Of a stretch of DNA of 64,000 nt, positions 21,881-34,559 are shown one piece after another. The stretch spans positions 72,244,333-72,308,332 of the forward strand of contig OX419756.1 of the NCBI GenBank assembly GCA_948567375.1. The letters are read 5' to 3'. Each line of letters starts with the position of its first letter. Position 1 is the first letter of the stretch. The position numbers were made by a program, and so were the translations under genes. The notes beneath the pieces are model-generated. The model had not been told where the DNA came from, ran no database searches, and saw nothing but the letters and a program-made list of their open reading frames with translations. Source of the DNA: Lunularia cruciata (taxonomy: Eukaryota > Streptophyta > Marchantiopsida > Lunulariales > Lunulariaceae).

Positions 21881-24000
21881 TGATATAGGACTTTTTTTAA
21901 ATTTTTTTAATAAATGATATAATATATGCTGATAGGAGTAAACGTAGAATGACTCAAGTGAAGATACTCCTTAATTTTTCCTTCCTACTTTCAATTTTGT
22001 GAGACTAGGCTTACTTTAATGTATTTGGATGGAGCTCAGCTCTTTCGTCTTCTTTCATCTAGAAGAAGTCATATAAGCTAAAATTCTAATGCAAGGAGCT
22101 CTTGATAAATAAAAGTTAAATAGTACTATACACCTGAATGAAGATATACTTGCTTTATTTATTAAATTCACTTAACAAGCATCTTCTTATACATTCTTTG
22201 ATAGATAAGACCCGTAATGTAGGTTATCTTAAATAGAATTCCAAAAAATTTCATCTGACTTGTTAAATGTATGTTCAGTTAATACCTTTTACTCATGTTA
22301 TTATATAATGGTGACGATTTGATTTAGTAAGGATAAGATATGTACCCCCTGGCCATATAGTTTTGAAAATTACTTAACCTTAGCATCACAGATTGTTACA
22401 TGTCACAAATATAAAATTATCCTACATAAAAAAATTTAAAAATTATAGATATTTGACACAGTTCTAAAAAAATCCTATAATGTATCCTTGTATTTGACAA
22501 GAATATATTTGATGAGTGAACCTACGATTCACGTTATAAGAAGAATCTAAAATATAAAAGGCAGAAAAAGATCTATATAAAAGATTACCGAAAGTGAAAA
22601 TATGTGCATATAGTACTTAAAGAGTACAAGAATGTATACAAATAAAATAATTAATGCATACGTTTTATATAATTTATTTATTTTCATAGAATTTTCAAGA
22701 TTCACTAATTTGCAATGACTATTCATCTCTATTTCATGTGAGCTAAATACATGGATTTTTAATTTGGATGAAATCATTTGCAATAAAAATTGGAGTCAAT
22801 TACACATATAAAGATGCAAGTAGTCATTAGGCATCATTTAGCTATTGCAGTTGTTTTTATTATAGCTGGTCACCCGTTTGGATTTTACATTAAACTCATT
22901 AAGGAAATCTGATAAATCTTAATATTACATTAGCTTTTATATATTATATATTTTTATATTACATTAGATTTTATATATTATCAAACATGAACATGAAGTT
23001 TCTCCTTACCATCATAACATTCTAAGTCTACACTAAGACTGCTTATATTTTGAAAGAAGTTGTTTTTTTAATCCGGGAGTTACTATAACATAGATGAAGG
23101 TTGAAGGACTTTGATAGTTTCCATACATTTTCTCTCATCAACAAAGCCTAGATGAAAAGTTCTTGTACGAGAAAGTTATCAGTTCATAAATGATATAAAT
23201 CTGGATCAAAATCAATTCTTCTTTTACTCTCTTTGCACGGTTTCTACAATCAAAGAGACTAAAAATTAATTCTATCAAGGTAATCCTCCTTCAAATATTA
23301 TTTCTTAGAATGGATAATATCAGACACGACTTATCATGTGAGCATCACATAGAGCTAGAATCTCATCCAAGTTCTAAAAATCGCTCCGACGCTAACTTTG
23401 ATTAGACTCTTAAATAGCACTAAGAAAGGAAAAATCCTCTTAGTTATGGTCATCAAGAAAATTCACAGGATTTCTCATTCCATTATGCTATCTCATACAA
23501 CTCAAACGGGACATCCTCCGGTTAGGACGAAAATGTGCAAACTTAAAAGCTAATTAAAATAAAGAAAGCTCCAGATAATCCAAAATTAAACTTATTTGCA
23601 TATTTTCCTTATTCAACAATCCTAGTACATTTCCCATGTGTATTTATTGAGTGAAGGTCCATGTACATCCATTTACGAACATGTTCTAAGGTGTGCCTAA
23701 GGCTCTGTTCTTAACTAAACGAATTCTTCTACCGTTGTGTACAAGTTTGACCTGTAGCCTTATTATATCTTATAACCAAAAACAGTTTGTACAAAACATG
23801 GTTAGTGATTCCTTCAAGGGTAGCCCTACTTCGTATTATCCTATCTGTGCCGTGACCCAAATTCCCTTGAAGGTTACTCCTAATTTTATATTTAGCAGAG
23901 TCAATGTCAGAGTAGGCGTAAGAGAATCAGCAGAATAAGAATCATACAATTTACGGTAAGTAAGCTAATTACAGTAAATTGGAACATGACTCCGAGTGGT
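21881..24000. other. AT-rich block with no recognisable gene
   Basis: Composition changes abruptly to AT-rich near 21880. An ATATTACATTAGNTTTTATATATTAT phrase is repeated in tandem near 22920-22980. I see no coding frame, LTR terminus or inverted-repeat boundary. It is probably a decayed insertion between the kinesin and IFT88. Confidence 0.4.
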
Positions 24001-25132
24001 GATTAAATTAACACTACGTTACTGTTTACTTCCAAGAAATGGCCCTTGCAAATATAGGAGATTTAAAATCTGCATTGAGTTCAGCGCTATCTTCCTCCCG
24101 CTCAAAAACGTTTGAATTCTAAACAACTTCGCTAAGTAAAAGTAAATTAGTGAGTTATTCTCATAACCAATTGACATTTGAAGAGAAGCGTGACTTTTAC
24201 TAACCATGTTACTGACTACAGTACAATTTTACGGTAACTCAATTTACACACTTCCACACGCAGTATCCGACACTGTAGTTCACCACGACTACAGTACATG
24301 TTTCTTGGTGCTTCACTAACTCGGTGTTAACCGAGCCTTCTCTTCCTCCGCCCTAGAATCTACAGTACAATAGATTCTTTTTCCTATTCTATTCCGCTGT
24401 GGACAAGGAATCCCACGCAGAAAGGAGCAAGCGCATGGAATTGGATGAGCTTTATGATTTCACGGTCCTGAATCTTCTTCAATGACGTTGCCAGTGGCAT
24501 AAACGTTACGCTGGGTCCGCTCAACTTTATGCCGACGATCCTGTTTGCTGCCTGCAGTAATAAAATGTCTGTACTGTAATTGTGTAGCCCTGCTCTGGTC
24601 GAAGAGCGTTTCGTTATAGCACAGTTTGATCTCGCAATCGTGAGCTTCCACCTGCTTTAAGGTTTAAGGTGCAAGTTCATCATGTCATACTGACACTGTA
24701 CTTGCAGACTCGGGTGTGGTGTACCCTCATGAGCTTCTGGCAAAGGAATGGATAATGGTTAGGTACTAATTAGATTCTAGAGTGGAATTTAGTGTAGAGA
24801 TGTTGATGTTTCACCATATTTCCGTTTATGGTATTTAATCAGCTCTGTAACAGAACGGCGATCTTCGAAGGTACCAATTATTTAATAAGCGATTTCCGCA
24901 TTTGAGCTCTTTAACGATCTATCTTGCGGGGATTGCTCTTAACGTACTATAGGTTGTAGCTTTTCTCTGTATGTCACGTGCTAAGAATCTACCGTTTCTG
25001 CTGCACTGAGTGGAGAGAGGGGGGTTATTACGATACCTTAGTTTCAGTAATGCTTTAAGAATGACTCTCTGTTTCCCATCTGAAATCCGCATAGCAGAGA
25101 AGTGGAGCAACCTGTTTGCACGTGTTCAGTTG
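24001..25132. other. Intergenic, nothing recognised
   Basis: Two scattered open frames of about 60 codons on the minus strand show no motif. No RNA gene or structured repeat was noticed. Confidence 0.35.
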
Positions 25133-25450
25133 TCAAAGAACATCAACTCTGTGCAACGGAACAGAGTAGGCGTTTAGCCGACCTTCGGTGAACCCATGGT
25201 GGCTGGTTTGCACATTAATTGGATGTAATAGAGCAACTGCCACTTGAAGCGGAGTGAAGCACAGAGAGCTTGAAGCACGGAGAACGATGTTTCCTCCTTG
25301 ATGCTCATCGTGCCGAGACGAGAGTGAGACATCATGGATTTGAATGTGGGAGAAATGTTGTTGAGTGGCGTGCATGGCAATTTCAAGTTTTCCGCAATCA
25401 AACGTAACCTTCTGTGCTTCCCCTTCTAATGTGATCGATGATTTCGTCAT
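25133..25450 (-). CDS. Uncertain small open frame (105 aa)
   Basis: An ATG-initiated frame (ATG at 25448-25450) with mixed, protein-like composition. I recognise no domain, signal peptide or membrane segment. It overlaps another minus-strand frame (25174-25401), so chance is a real possibility. It could equally be one exon of a larger gene or part of a non-coding transcript. Confidence 0.2.
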   Translation of the reverse strand: MTKSSITLEGEAQKVTFDCGKLEIAMHATQQHFSHIQIHDVSLSSRHDEHQGGNIVLRASSSLCFTPLQVAVALLHPINVQTSHHGFTEGRLNAYSVPLHRVDVL

Positions 25451-27218
25451 GATGTAACTGATGTAGAGATAATGAGATACTCACGAGGTCTTCATAGGCC
25501 ATCTTTGCAAATGCGGATATCCGTGAACGCTTTTATCGGCCACGGATCTTACATAGACTAGAACAATCTCTCAATGTAAACGCCATTTTCGTCACTCAAA
25601 GGTCAATAAAATCAAAGGGTAGAAGCATGTCTTTGTGTGCCCGAAACGCGAACCAGGCAACCGGGGGCAGATCCCGGATGAAGAGATGTAGTACCCGACC
25701 CGAACCTCCACAAATCAACGTACCTCTGTATTGTTTCAACTTCTGAAGGCTAGGCTCCTTCTGAGGCTTCAAATTCTCTGATCAGTGCAGCTGAAATACG
25801 GAGAAGTGGAGATTGGCCCCCTAAGGAAATAGCTGTGATCGAGAAGGAACAGATGCATCCAATTTGGTGCTGCAGGTGTACAGTGAATTCGCGGGAAGGG
25901 TTGAAATTGAGTATCAACCAGCATTGAAACAAGAAGATACGCAATGGAGATTTGCTTGTGACGGTCGAATACTGAAGACCGTCGTGCCGTACAAATTCTG
26001 GAGAACTTACTTGTACCCAGATATAGAAGACACTCCGCTTCCTCTCAAAGTCTGGAGAATATTCATCCATATGCTGAAGCGATTAATGTAATTGCCCCTG
26101 AGGAGCACAAGGAGAAGGTCGGAGGAGCTAAACGAGGTGTCGTTTGCTCCACCAAATAGTCCATCGGGGCACAATTCCAAAAGCCAGGTTATCTATGAGC
26201 AAGACGCACGACGGGTTTGTCCAACATGAGCTTTAACGTTATAATTGTCAGCACACTACCGTAATCTGCCTCTCATAAATTGCGATTCGCAGTCAAATAG
26301 AAGTCCACGCACGACCAGTTTTTGTCCTCCACATGTGGCCGCCTTCATAATTAGTGACAACACTAATTTGCGATCTGACAAATCGTGGTTGCCCTCCCAG
26401 CTTTCTTCTTTCTCGTGTTTTTACGGAATGTCCATGGAGAAGCAGACTATGTGTGGCTATCCTTCATCCCTCTATTGGATGGGGGACGATGAATTTCTGA
26501 CGTGGAGTGCAGCAGACGTCTGTCTAACTCTTATCCGTGCAGTTTTTGGCACTGCATATTGTCAGTAACCTTCTCTCTGGCATTAGATTATTTAACGCGA
26601 GCGACCTGAGCCTGTGTATTTCTTAGTGAACTCTTCCTGATCGAGTTCGCGTTTGATGAGCTCGTGACATCATTGTCACGACTTTCTTTACATTATCATG
26701 AATTACGTTTTCAGTCCTCCTCATCTATTTCTCTTTTCCGGCTTATCTTTCCCTTCTCTTTTTCAGCCATGCTTGCACTTTCAAATGAAGCACAACCCGT
26801 AGATACCAGAGATAGCTATTCAGCTCCACCTTTACCGAAATTGTTGAGTCATTTTTTTCAAACAATTTTGTAGGTTTTGAAGGTGTTGCAGCCGACCGAT
26901 TCTCATCGACAACCTGGAACCAGCAAGTCCACAAAATGTGGTACAGTCCACATTGCCCACATCTGGATGCCCGTCCCGTTATGCCGTTAGATCGTTTCTC
27001 ATTCTCTGCGGCATGCGCTTGGTGATGGAACGATGATGAAGCACATAAGCTACTAACGTGTACGGTAGCAGTTTATGTCCTTCCTCATCGCGCCAGGATG
27101 GCGGGATGAGTCGGTTGTCACATGTCATGTGTCCTACTGTTCAGGAGTGACTCCTGAACTCACCATTTCTATTACAGTACTGTGTTGTCCCAAACACGCA
27201 CTGGGCTGACATGATGCA
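25451..27218. other. Intergenic with overlapping unassigned open frames
   Basis: Frames at 25864-26091 and 26245-26568 (plus) and 25750-26070 (minus, antisense to the first) show no motif. If a gene exists at 27219-28159, some of the plus-strand frames could be its upstream exons, but I could not connect them through splice sites. Confidence 0.25.
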
Positions 27219-28159
27219 ATGGAACTACTAATGCAGCGACTACCGAAAGCATCTCACCTTCTTCTGACAGACAATTTTAAGAAAGAAATCAGAGTACACT
27301 GCCCAAGACCAGCCTCTCTATCGGACTCGACAAATGCACTCCAACCTTATTCTCCAGCACAAACCTTCGAACGGGTAATCAAGGTCAAGTGTTATCGGCC
27401 AAACGTTTTTAAATACCCCAAGAGATATGCAGGTGAAGCTGTTGAGTTGTTCTGAGGAATGTTCTACTACTGACGAATTTCTAAAGGGAAAATTTGGCCT
27501 ACGTGCACTCTGTGAGAGGCCACTTCCCGAGCAAAGAAAGTTGTTCCGAGATGCCGCCGCTGAAAGGAAACTGCGTGAGGGCAAGTACGAGTGGTGATGT
27601 ACACCCTACCATTAGCACCTTGGATCCTAAGAATTTTCGGTTCTCAGTAGACCCAACTTGCTCTAGAGAACTAATTACAATTGGCACATTTCCGATGCCT
27701 AGTCCTCGGAGAAAGGGCACCTCGCCAAGTAGTTCTGAAACTATGAAGTGTCCGTATCCCGGAGACAAAGCAGACTTTAGTGCAAGACTTGCGTTACGTG
27801 ATTCAGTTCTTGGGTACGGCCTACACTTTAGACTAAACTATCTGAATGTGGGACAAATGATACGGAGGGATGAGCAGAAGGTCGACGGGAGAGATCTTTG
27901 GGGGAAGAAGTCCGATAACAAATGCACAGAAACGGAAAGTCCATTCAAGAAGGGAATGCATTCTCCAAATCTCTTCAAGGGCGTCTTCGACTGTATCTCC
28001 AAGGAGAAAGCAATGCTCGTCAAGCGAGGAAAGAAGTACATAGATTGTAAAAGAAGGGAGTGGTCCAGACCCAGACTTGAAAGTATGTTCTGTACATGTT
28101 TTGAACAAACAATTAGACCTGTGGATGACAGTGACATTGACTTTATGACACGAAAATAA
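27219..28159 (+). CDS. Candidate uncharacterised gene: three overlapping long frames
   Basis: Three plus-strand frames follow one another. The first, 27219-27455 (78 codons), starts with ATG. The second, a middle frame at about 27439-27597, ends KLREGKYEW then stop. The third is open from 27485 to 28159, over 220 codons, which is long for non-coding DNA of this composition. Its first in-frame ATG lies near 27551; before that it needs an upstream exon. The C-terminal part is rich in Lys/Arg/Cys (FKGVFDCISKEK, KKYIDCKRREW, ESMFCTCFEQ) and ends DDSDIDFMTRK. CAG|GTGAAG at 27430 is a good splice donor leaving the first frame, so a spliced gene is plausible. I recognise no family; function unknown. 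Confidence 0.4.
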
Positions 28160-28660
28160 GTTCGCATCGAGGCTTAAGCAGGGTGCCCAACGTCAATGAG
28201 AACGATGATTATGATTCACAGAAGCCCTTTGGCTAATAAAGCGTCGCCTGCAGACATGTGGGTCCTGTCCATCGAGAGGACAAACCGCAGTTCCTAATAA
28301 AGGAAGACTCTTCTCGAGTGAGATACTGTGCCTTTGTTACCCATTCTATCACTTGGAAGAGACTTGATTGGGCAAGTCAAGGACAGTGGTAGTAATGGCA
28401 ATTGTTCTCAACACCTGAGAACGTGAGATTCAATCATTTTCCTGAACTAACAAATTGAAAAAATGAAACTTTTGGTGTCAGACTCTCATGTTTCAGTAGA
28501 TTGTATGTACAAAGAAAAGAGAACTTCCGAACTGCAATATGTACCCAGACTGTGTTTCAAGAGTGTGTTTGCTCGCGAATCAGCCCTGAATAAGCTACGA
28601 CCTGCTCAAAGCACGAGCCACATACATCGTCGACGTCCTGAGGACACATGGTCTCTTAAT
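28160..28660. other. Spacer downstream of IFT88
   Basis: Includes the presumed IFT88 3' UTR. A 69-codon plus-strand frame at 28463-28672 overlaps the IFT88 stop and is not supported. Confidence 0.35.
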
Positions 28661-31600
28661 CTACATGGGTAAAAGATCATCCCCTAATTCTGGCCAATCC
28701 TCTTCGTCAGTCCTACTTTTCCTCGCTGTTAAAATTCTAGGAACATTGGACTGTTGCACTGTAAATTCAGTTTGTATGTGAGATTGCTCTGGAGTTTCTG
28801 CCCGTTTGCCTTGATGGGAATATCTGCCCGATAGCTCGTGCTGCGGAATGTAAGTATATGAGCTGCTTGCAAACTTCTCTGGCCTAGTGGACAGTGACAG
28901 GGTGTCTCCAGTAGAGCACCTCTCAGCAACCCTTTCAGCTTGTCGAAGACGCTGTTCGTATTGCAAGAGGTCCTCCTTCCTACCCAGGCTGGTGCACATG
29001 TGCACCAAGTAACGCAGACACTCAACGTTATCTGGATGCTCCGCAAGCATTGACTTGTACTTAGCTAAAGCCAACTTATATTGCCCCGTTCTGCGGTAGC
29101 ACGAAGCCACCATCAGCTGCCACTTGACCTGAACGTAATCACGACAAATTCCCTGTCTCATTAGCGTCCTCTGACCCGCAAATCTGACCAACTGACGGTG
29201 AGAATCAAGCCTTTAAACCCCTGATTGTGCTGCCTTTTACATTTCATGAAGTGGTTGATCTAGAGAAAGGTATATCAACTTTCCATCAAGTTAAGAATTC
29301 AGATTAGCAGTGTGTTTGAAAGCGCATAGACCTTTCATTGACAACTGACTTGGTGCCATCTGTAAATGTTTTCTTTGAGAAATGAGTGTTTCCTCACCTC
29401 AGCAGGTTGGATTCTGGAGGCCAGCTCGAAGAAGGGCATGGCTTTCTCGTAAACTTCAGTTTTGACATAAAAGGCCCCCAGCCATGATATAATGTCCATA
29501 TTAGTAGGATACACTCTGTGAGATTCGCAGTAGTAATGCACGGCCTTCGGCTCATCGTCCAGTTTAGCATGCAGGTTCCCCAACATGGCTAGTACTCCTG
29601 CGTCATGCATCACTCTCGTGTTGACAATTTCTAGCCATTTGATGGCTTGATGATAGTTGCCGAGCAACTCATACACATGGCCGATCTGTGGGGTTCAGAT
29701 AAATGGAAATCAGTCACCTACCTCTAGGAGAGTTCCTCGTGTGAATAATGTAAGAAGCACCTTAGAAAGCACGAATAGTATCCACCACCGAAGTCAATCA
29801 CGAGCCCTGTAGTGTAGGGCTGCTTGTGTAACTACTGTTGTGCTCAACATCCTCTTAGCTCCGTAGTTGCTCGAGGTGAATAGACCAAACGAATCGACAT
29901 CCTACGACTTGAATAAAGGAGGATGACACGTGAGTGCTCCATGTCATAATGTCTAGATCCGGTCCTCCTAGGTCCTAGGTGGATTACCTTCAGATCAGAG
30001 AATTACACATTCACTTTCGACCCACCTCGATGTCTAGTAAAGAAGCTCACTTGTCTATATATTCCAGTAAGTCATTCAGTGTAAATTAGTTCCTCTTCTT
30101 TCACAGTGTGAAAGCTTCTTGTCCGAGCCACTTTATTGTAAACTCACATTGACATGAATGGATTCAATGAATGTCGCTTTACCTGAAACAAAAGTTCCAC
30201 ATTGTTTGGTAAAACGTTGCTGAGCTTTTTGAACGTGTGTAAAGCGTTCCCCAGTGAATCTAGCCTCTTTTGAGCGAGACCAGTGTTGAAGATGGCCTCC
30301 ACACAATCTGGTTCAACTTCCACTGCTTCCCTATATCTAGCTAACGCTCCTTCGACGTTTCCCTGTACCATGCCACGCAAGATAAGGAGAGCAGCACCAC
30401 TCATTGCAACCTGGAGCTTTTTCTGCTTTGTGCAATCATCATTCACCTTTTAACTTCAATGTTACTCACAACTTCTTGCCATAATGCTCTAGTCGAAAGA
30501 TATTGTGGTTTCTCTTTGAAATTTTTCATGGAAATGCTTTCTTGAGGAGATTCGCTTTTTCCTTGTGACTTGCATTAAGTCAAGGACGACAATAGGCTGG
30601 GGGTCGCCATTATTAGATGGTGTGATCCTTAAACTTGTAAAGTGCATGTTTCAATTTTCGAAGTGAGGGAAAGAATGATGGATGAATAGAGCAACATCCA
30701 GACCAGTAATGTTGATTGTACATGGGGTACAAATTGGGACGAAAGCTCGAGAAAAGAGACACTTGGAGGATGGGTACCTTGGACGTTAAGAGATGGATAA
30801 TTCTGAGGGTTGCAGAGCAGTCGAAAGTACCCTTGAGTAGAGACAATTTCCATGGTTGACCAGAGCATACGGATTGTAGGAATTAGTCTTCACAGCAAGT
30901 TCGGCATGTTTCTCTGCATTGGCATAATCACCTTCTAGAAAGTAGAGAAAGGATAAGTTCGTAGCCGCACGAGCTTTGAAGTCCTTCTCTTTACGTTCGA
31001 AGTTTTTCAGCAGTGAGATGGCCTGGATGGATCCGTTACGTTACTTGCAGTAAAATGACAAAGCAAGCATGACGATCTCCACAGAATAGACCAAAGGTAA
31101 CACCTTTAGATTTGCTCCAGAGGTCATGAGAAGTTTTCAATACAGCATGACTTTCACAAGATCTGCTTGTCGAGTACGAGAGGAAAAGCGACTATCAAAA
31201 GCAATATAGAACGGCAGAATGAGTGCCAGTTCTACTTGAAGTCTACTATTTTGTTACTCGAAAACTTTTACGCCATCCCTTTAGGCAGAGGATAAAGTAT
31301 GGGTCGAGAATAATGGGTCTATTTCATACCTGACTGAAATTCTGGCGACGAAGATGTTGAAGGGCTTTGTCCATTTCCATTTCGTTGGCGAGGGCGATAT
31401 ATTGTTGATCTTTCAGCATATCGATCAAGCATTCGTATCCCTCAACGAAGGTGTTACCCAGAACTGGAGCTATGAGCCTGGCTGAAGTCAGGATATATTT
31501 GAATGCGTTGTTCTGTCTACTGCGTAGCTCCTCCCGAAGTCCATCGTTCTGTTTCGGAAATCATTTGCTCCTCAAAATTTCAGCTTTAATTACTGTAGGT

Positions 31601-34559
31601 TGGAAATAGATCAATACATTTCAAGCGAATTTTAATACAAGTTTTAATATAGTTAAAGATACTGACTTTTAAGACAGCACTATGATCACCGTCGACATCG
31701 TCGTTTTCATCATCAGAGTCGTAATGCCGCACTATCAGCATCTTTGTGAAGACACTCTTCGTTTTGTCTAAATAGCCTAAGATGTAGTAGCAGACTACCA
31801 GGTTGTAGCAAGCTTGATGATCTACTTTGATGTCAATCACTGCCTCATATGATTGAACAGCATCCTGCTTCCATCACACAAGCCATGCATGTTAGCTATC
31901 TAACACAGTGATCTCAAGACCAAAAGATACTATACTTTGTACATATAAGCAATGTGCTATTTGACTGCAGGTTAGAGATGTGTATGTCTTATCTTCATCC
32001 GTTAGTTCTCACTTCTGCAAACGACTTGTAATAATCATACCTGGTATCGACCAAGCCGCATCAGAGAATTTCCTATATTGCGCATGATTCTGTACCGTAT
32101 CTCTTTGTGAGTGTTGGGGGTTTGGTCCAATGCCATTCGATACATCTTAACAGCCAGTGTATACCTTTTCTGCTCATAGTATATATTCCCCATGTTGATC
32201 CTCAACCTACCGCCTTGCGTGAACTGCAACAACCCCCACCCACGACCTTACCAATTACACCACAACAAAACAAGTACGATAGTCTCTCTGTACTTGATAC
32301 TTCAAAGACGGCACTTAGAATGAGTATTGCGCAGGCTCACTAACCAAGGCACACTAGCAGCAGATATTTCCAGTGCTTTAACTCACTCTTTCCAGTCTAT
32401 CAAATCACCGTCGATGAACTAACCTATAATTTGAGCTAGTCTTTGATGGATGGAGGAAACCGCCAACGAGAAAGATCTTACCTGCTTGTTCTTTATGATC
32501 TGTGAGTAGGTACACAAGGCTTCAGGATGAAGCCCATTGGCAGAATATTGAAACCCCAGGTTGAAACACACTGCAAATGTGAGCTCCAGATTTATTTGGT
32601 CAATCTGCACACTAGAGACAATATATACCCCGGATGTCGGAAACTTTTCAGCTCATTGGCAGCGTACTAAATAATTGCAGTACTTTTCGACAGCATTCCA
32701 TGTATGCGATGAATGAAGATGTTTCTGAAACTCTGGATTCGAGAATGGTGAGATTTGCACTACCAGGCCAGCCTGTTCTCTGTGCTTACATAAGAGTCTC
32801 TCTCTCTTTCCTGCTTCTTTAGCTTTTTCCAAGGCAACTTGATGACCTCCCTGTTCCATCACATACATACATACCCATCAGTCTGCTGCTTCAAGAAACC
32901 AGAGTGTGACGAAAGGAAACAAAAGCAATCAAGTCTCCATCTACTTGGGCAACTCTGGTGACAACAAGGATACCTACACTGAGACCTGCAGCGGCACTCT
33001 CTTCTAAGAGTCGATTCACAAGTCTTTCCATCTCACGACTTTGGTATTCAGGATTCATCTCCTCCTTTGGTATTGCTTGTGTGAGTGGCCGAGCTCCTTG
33101 ATTCAATGGATCAAACTTACTGCCCTGCGTCCCGTACCATCAGAACTGCTCTATCAGTGTTCAAATGATCCATCCTGGAGATGCGCTTCACGAAAAAAAT
33201 TTGGGAAGTAAATTGATATGTATCAAACTTGATACTCTCCGATGAAAGTACAAATGTGGCATGAGCGTACAGCGTTCACCCAGGTCAAAAGGGTAAAAGC
33301 TTGCAGAGCAATTTGCAATCAGCAGTGCGTGGGTCATAAGAATGATATTGTCGAACAGGATCGAGTGACGTAGCAGTTTCCATCTAATGTGCAGCGACTT
33401 TGAACTACAAAACTAGCAATTTGGATTCCGTCCATAGTACACTCAAATCGCTCATAGAGCGACCCAAACAATAATTAGTCCACTCAAGTTAGTGAAAGAG
33501 ATGTACCCTTGACGAGTACCCGGCAGATCTCACGGCAGTCATCGGGCGGGTTGATGGCTCAACATGTGTTGCAGATGTCATCGATGGTGCACGAGTTGGC
33601 CTCCCTGTACTGGATGGTGGCCGCCACATTGAGGTCATGACTGGCGTTGGTGTTGGTGTTCGCAGCGCATAAGCATCAAACATGCCTCCCTAAAAGGAAA
33701 ATCTTTTTGTTGATCAGTCAGACCATAGCATATCGATAATCAAACCATCATGTTATCAGCTTGGGTCTTCATCGATCACTTGTGGTTGCAGATACGTAAT
33801 TCTTCTACGAATTGACCGTAAATGTTCCATAAGTTTCATTAGACCGAAGAGAGTCTGAGGTACCTGATTTTCTGAAATGGAAGAGGTTTGGCTGAGGCCG
33901 ACAGTCATGGGATCGTACGCTGCAAATACTTCCGGTTTGCCTGCAGCAGGGAGGAGCTCTGGTTTGCTCTCAAAAGCCTGCAAGCCCTGATTCCTTAATC
34001 TTAAACTTCTCCTCTCTCGTATATTCGACACACTAATCATTTCAGAAACTTTCAAGATCTCTTGTTCTGTAAGTCCGTCCTTGAGGCAGCGGTAATAGAT
34101 ATGTTATGAGCGTTGTGATCCAAGAAGAATTTTCTGCGTCTCAATCTTGTGGCTGGACCCTCTTTCTTATCAGATACTTTCACAGGAAACTTTAGGAGTC
34201 TGAATAGTTTTTAAAAGGTGTCGAGCAAGGGACAAGACAATAGACATATGAATGTGTTGTGCTATCCTTGGAAGTTGGCAGAAGCTCAATTCAGTGAGAT
34301 TGCCTGCTACGTTGAAGGAAGTTTCTGATTTAACTGCTGGTGATGGATAAGTGGAAGCAAGTAACTGCTTGAACGTTCGTTAATCATGAGTTACCTTATG
34401 GGAATGGGAGTGAGAATTTGTGAATGCATGCATCTGCTTGTTGGGATCATAATCATTGTAACCCTCGTATAAATCGTCGAAGCCAGCCATAGCTACATGC
34501 GAACTGCACCCACTACCTCGGCCATCGTTGCCTGCACTTTCGACCAATTCCGCAGACAT
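28661..34559 (-). CDS. IFT88: Intraflagellar transport protein IFT88 (13 exons, about 848 aa)
   Basis: Exons, in transcript order: 34395-34559, 33864-33977 (least certain), 33507-33689, 32978-33124, 32764-32850, 32482-32604, 32041-32223, 31667-31864, 31330-31548, 30831-31022, 30183-30362, 29398-29685, 28661-29128. IFT88 is a tetratricopeptide-repeat subunit of the IFT-B core that carries cargo along axonemal microtubules. Diagnostic matches to animal IFT88 are DDLYEGYNDYDP near the start, RPMTAVRSAGY, the FDPL block, ALEKAKEAGKRERLL, the MNMGNIYYEQK..A.K.YRMALDQ-type TPR, TSARLIAPVL, KWQLMVASCYRRTG and the terminal ELGDDLLP. TPR units cover about residues 235-750. The start at 34559 places the DDLY motif about 28 residues in, as in the human protein; an in-frame ATG at 34490 is the alternative. 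All introns proposed here fall between codons (phase 0). Confidence 0.92.
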
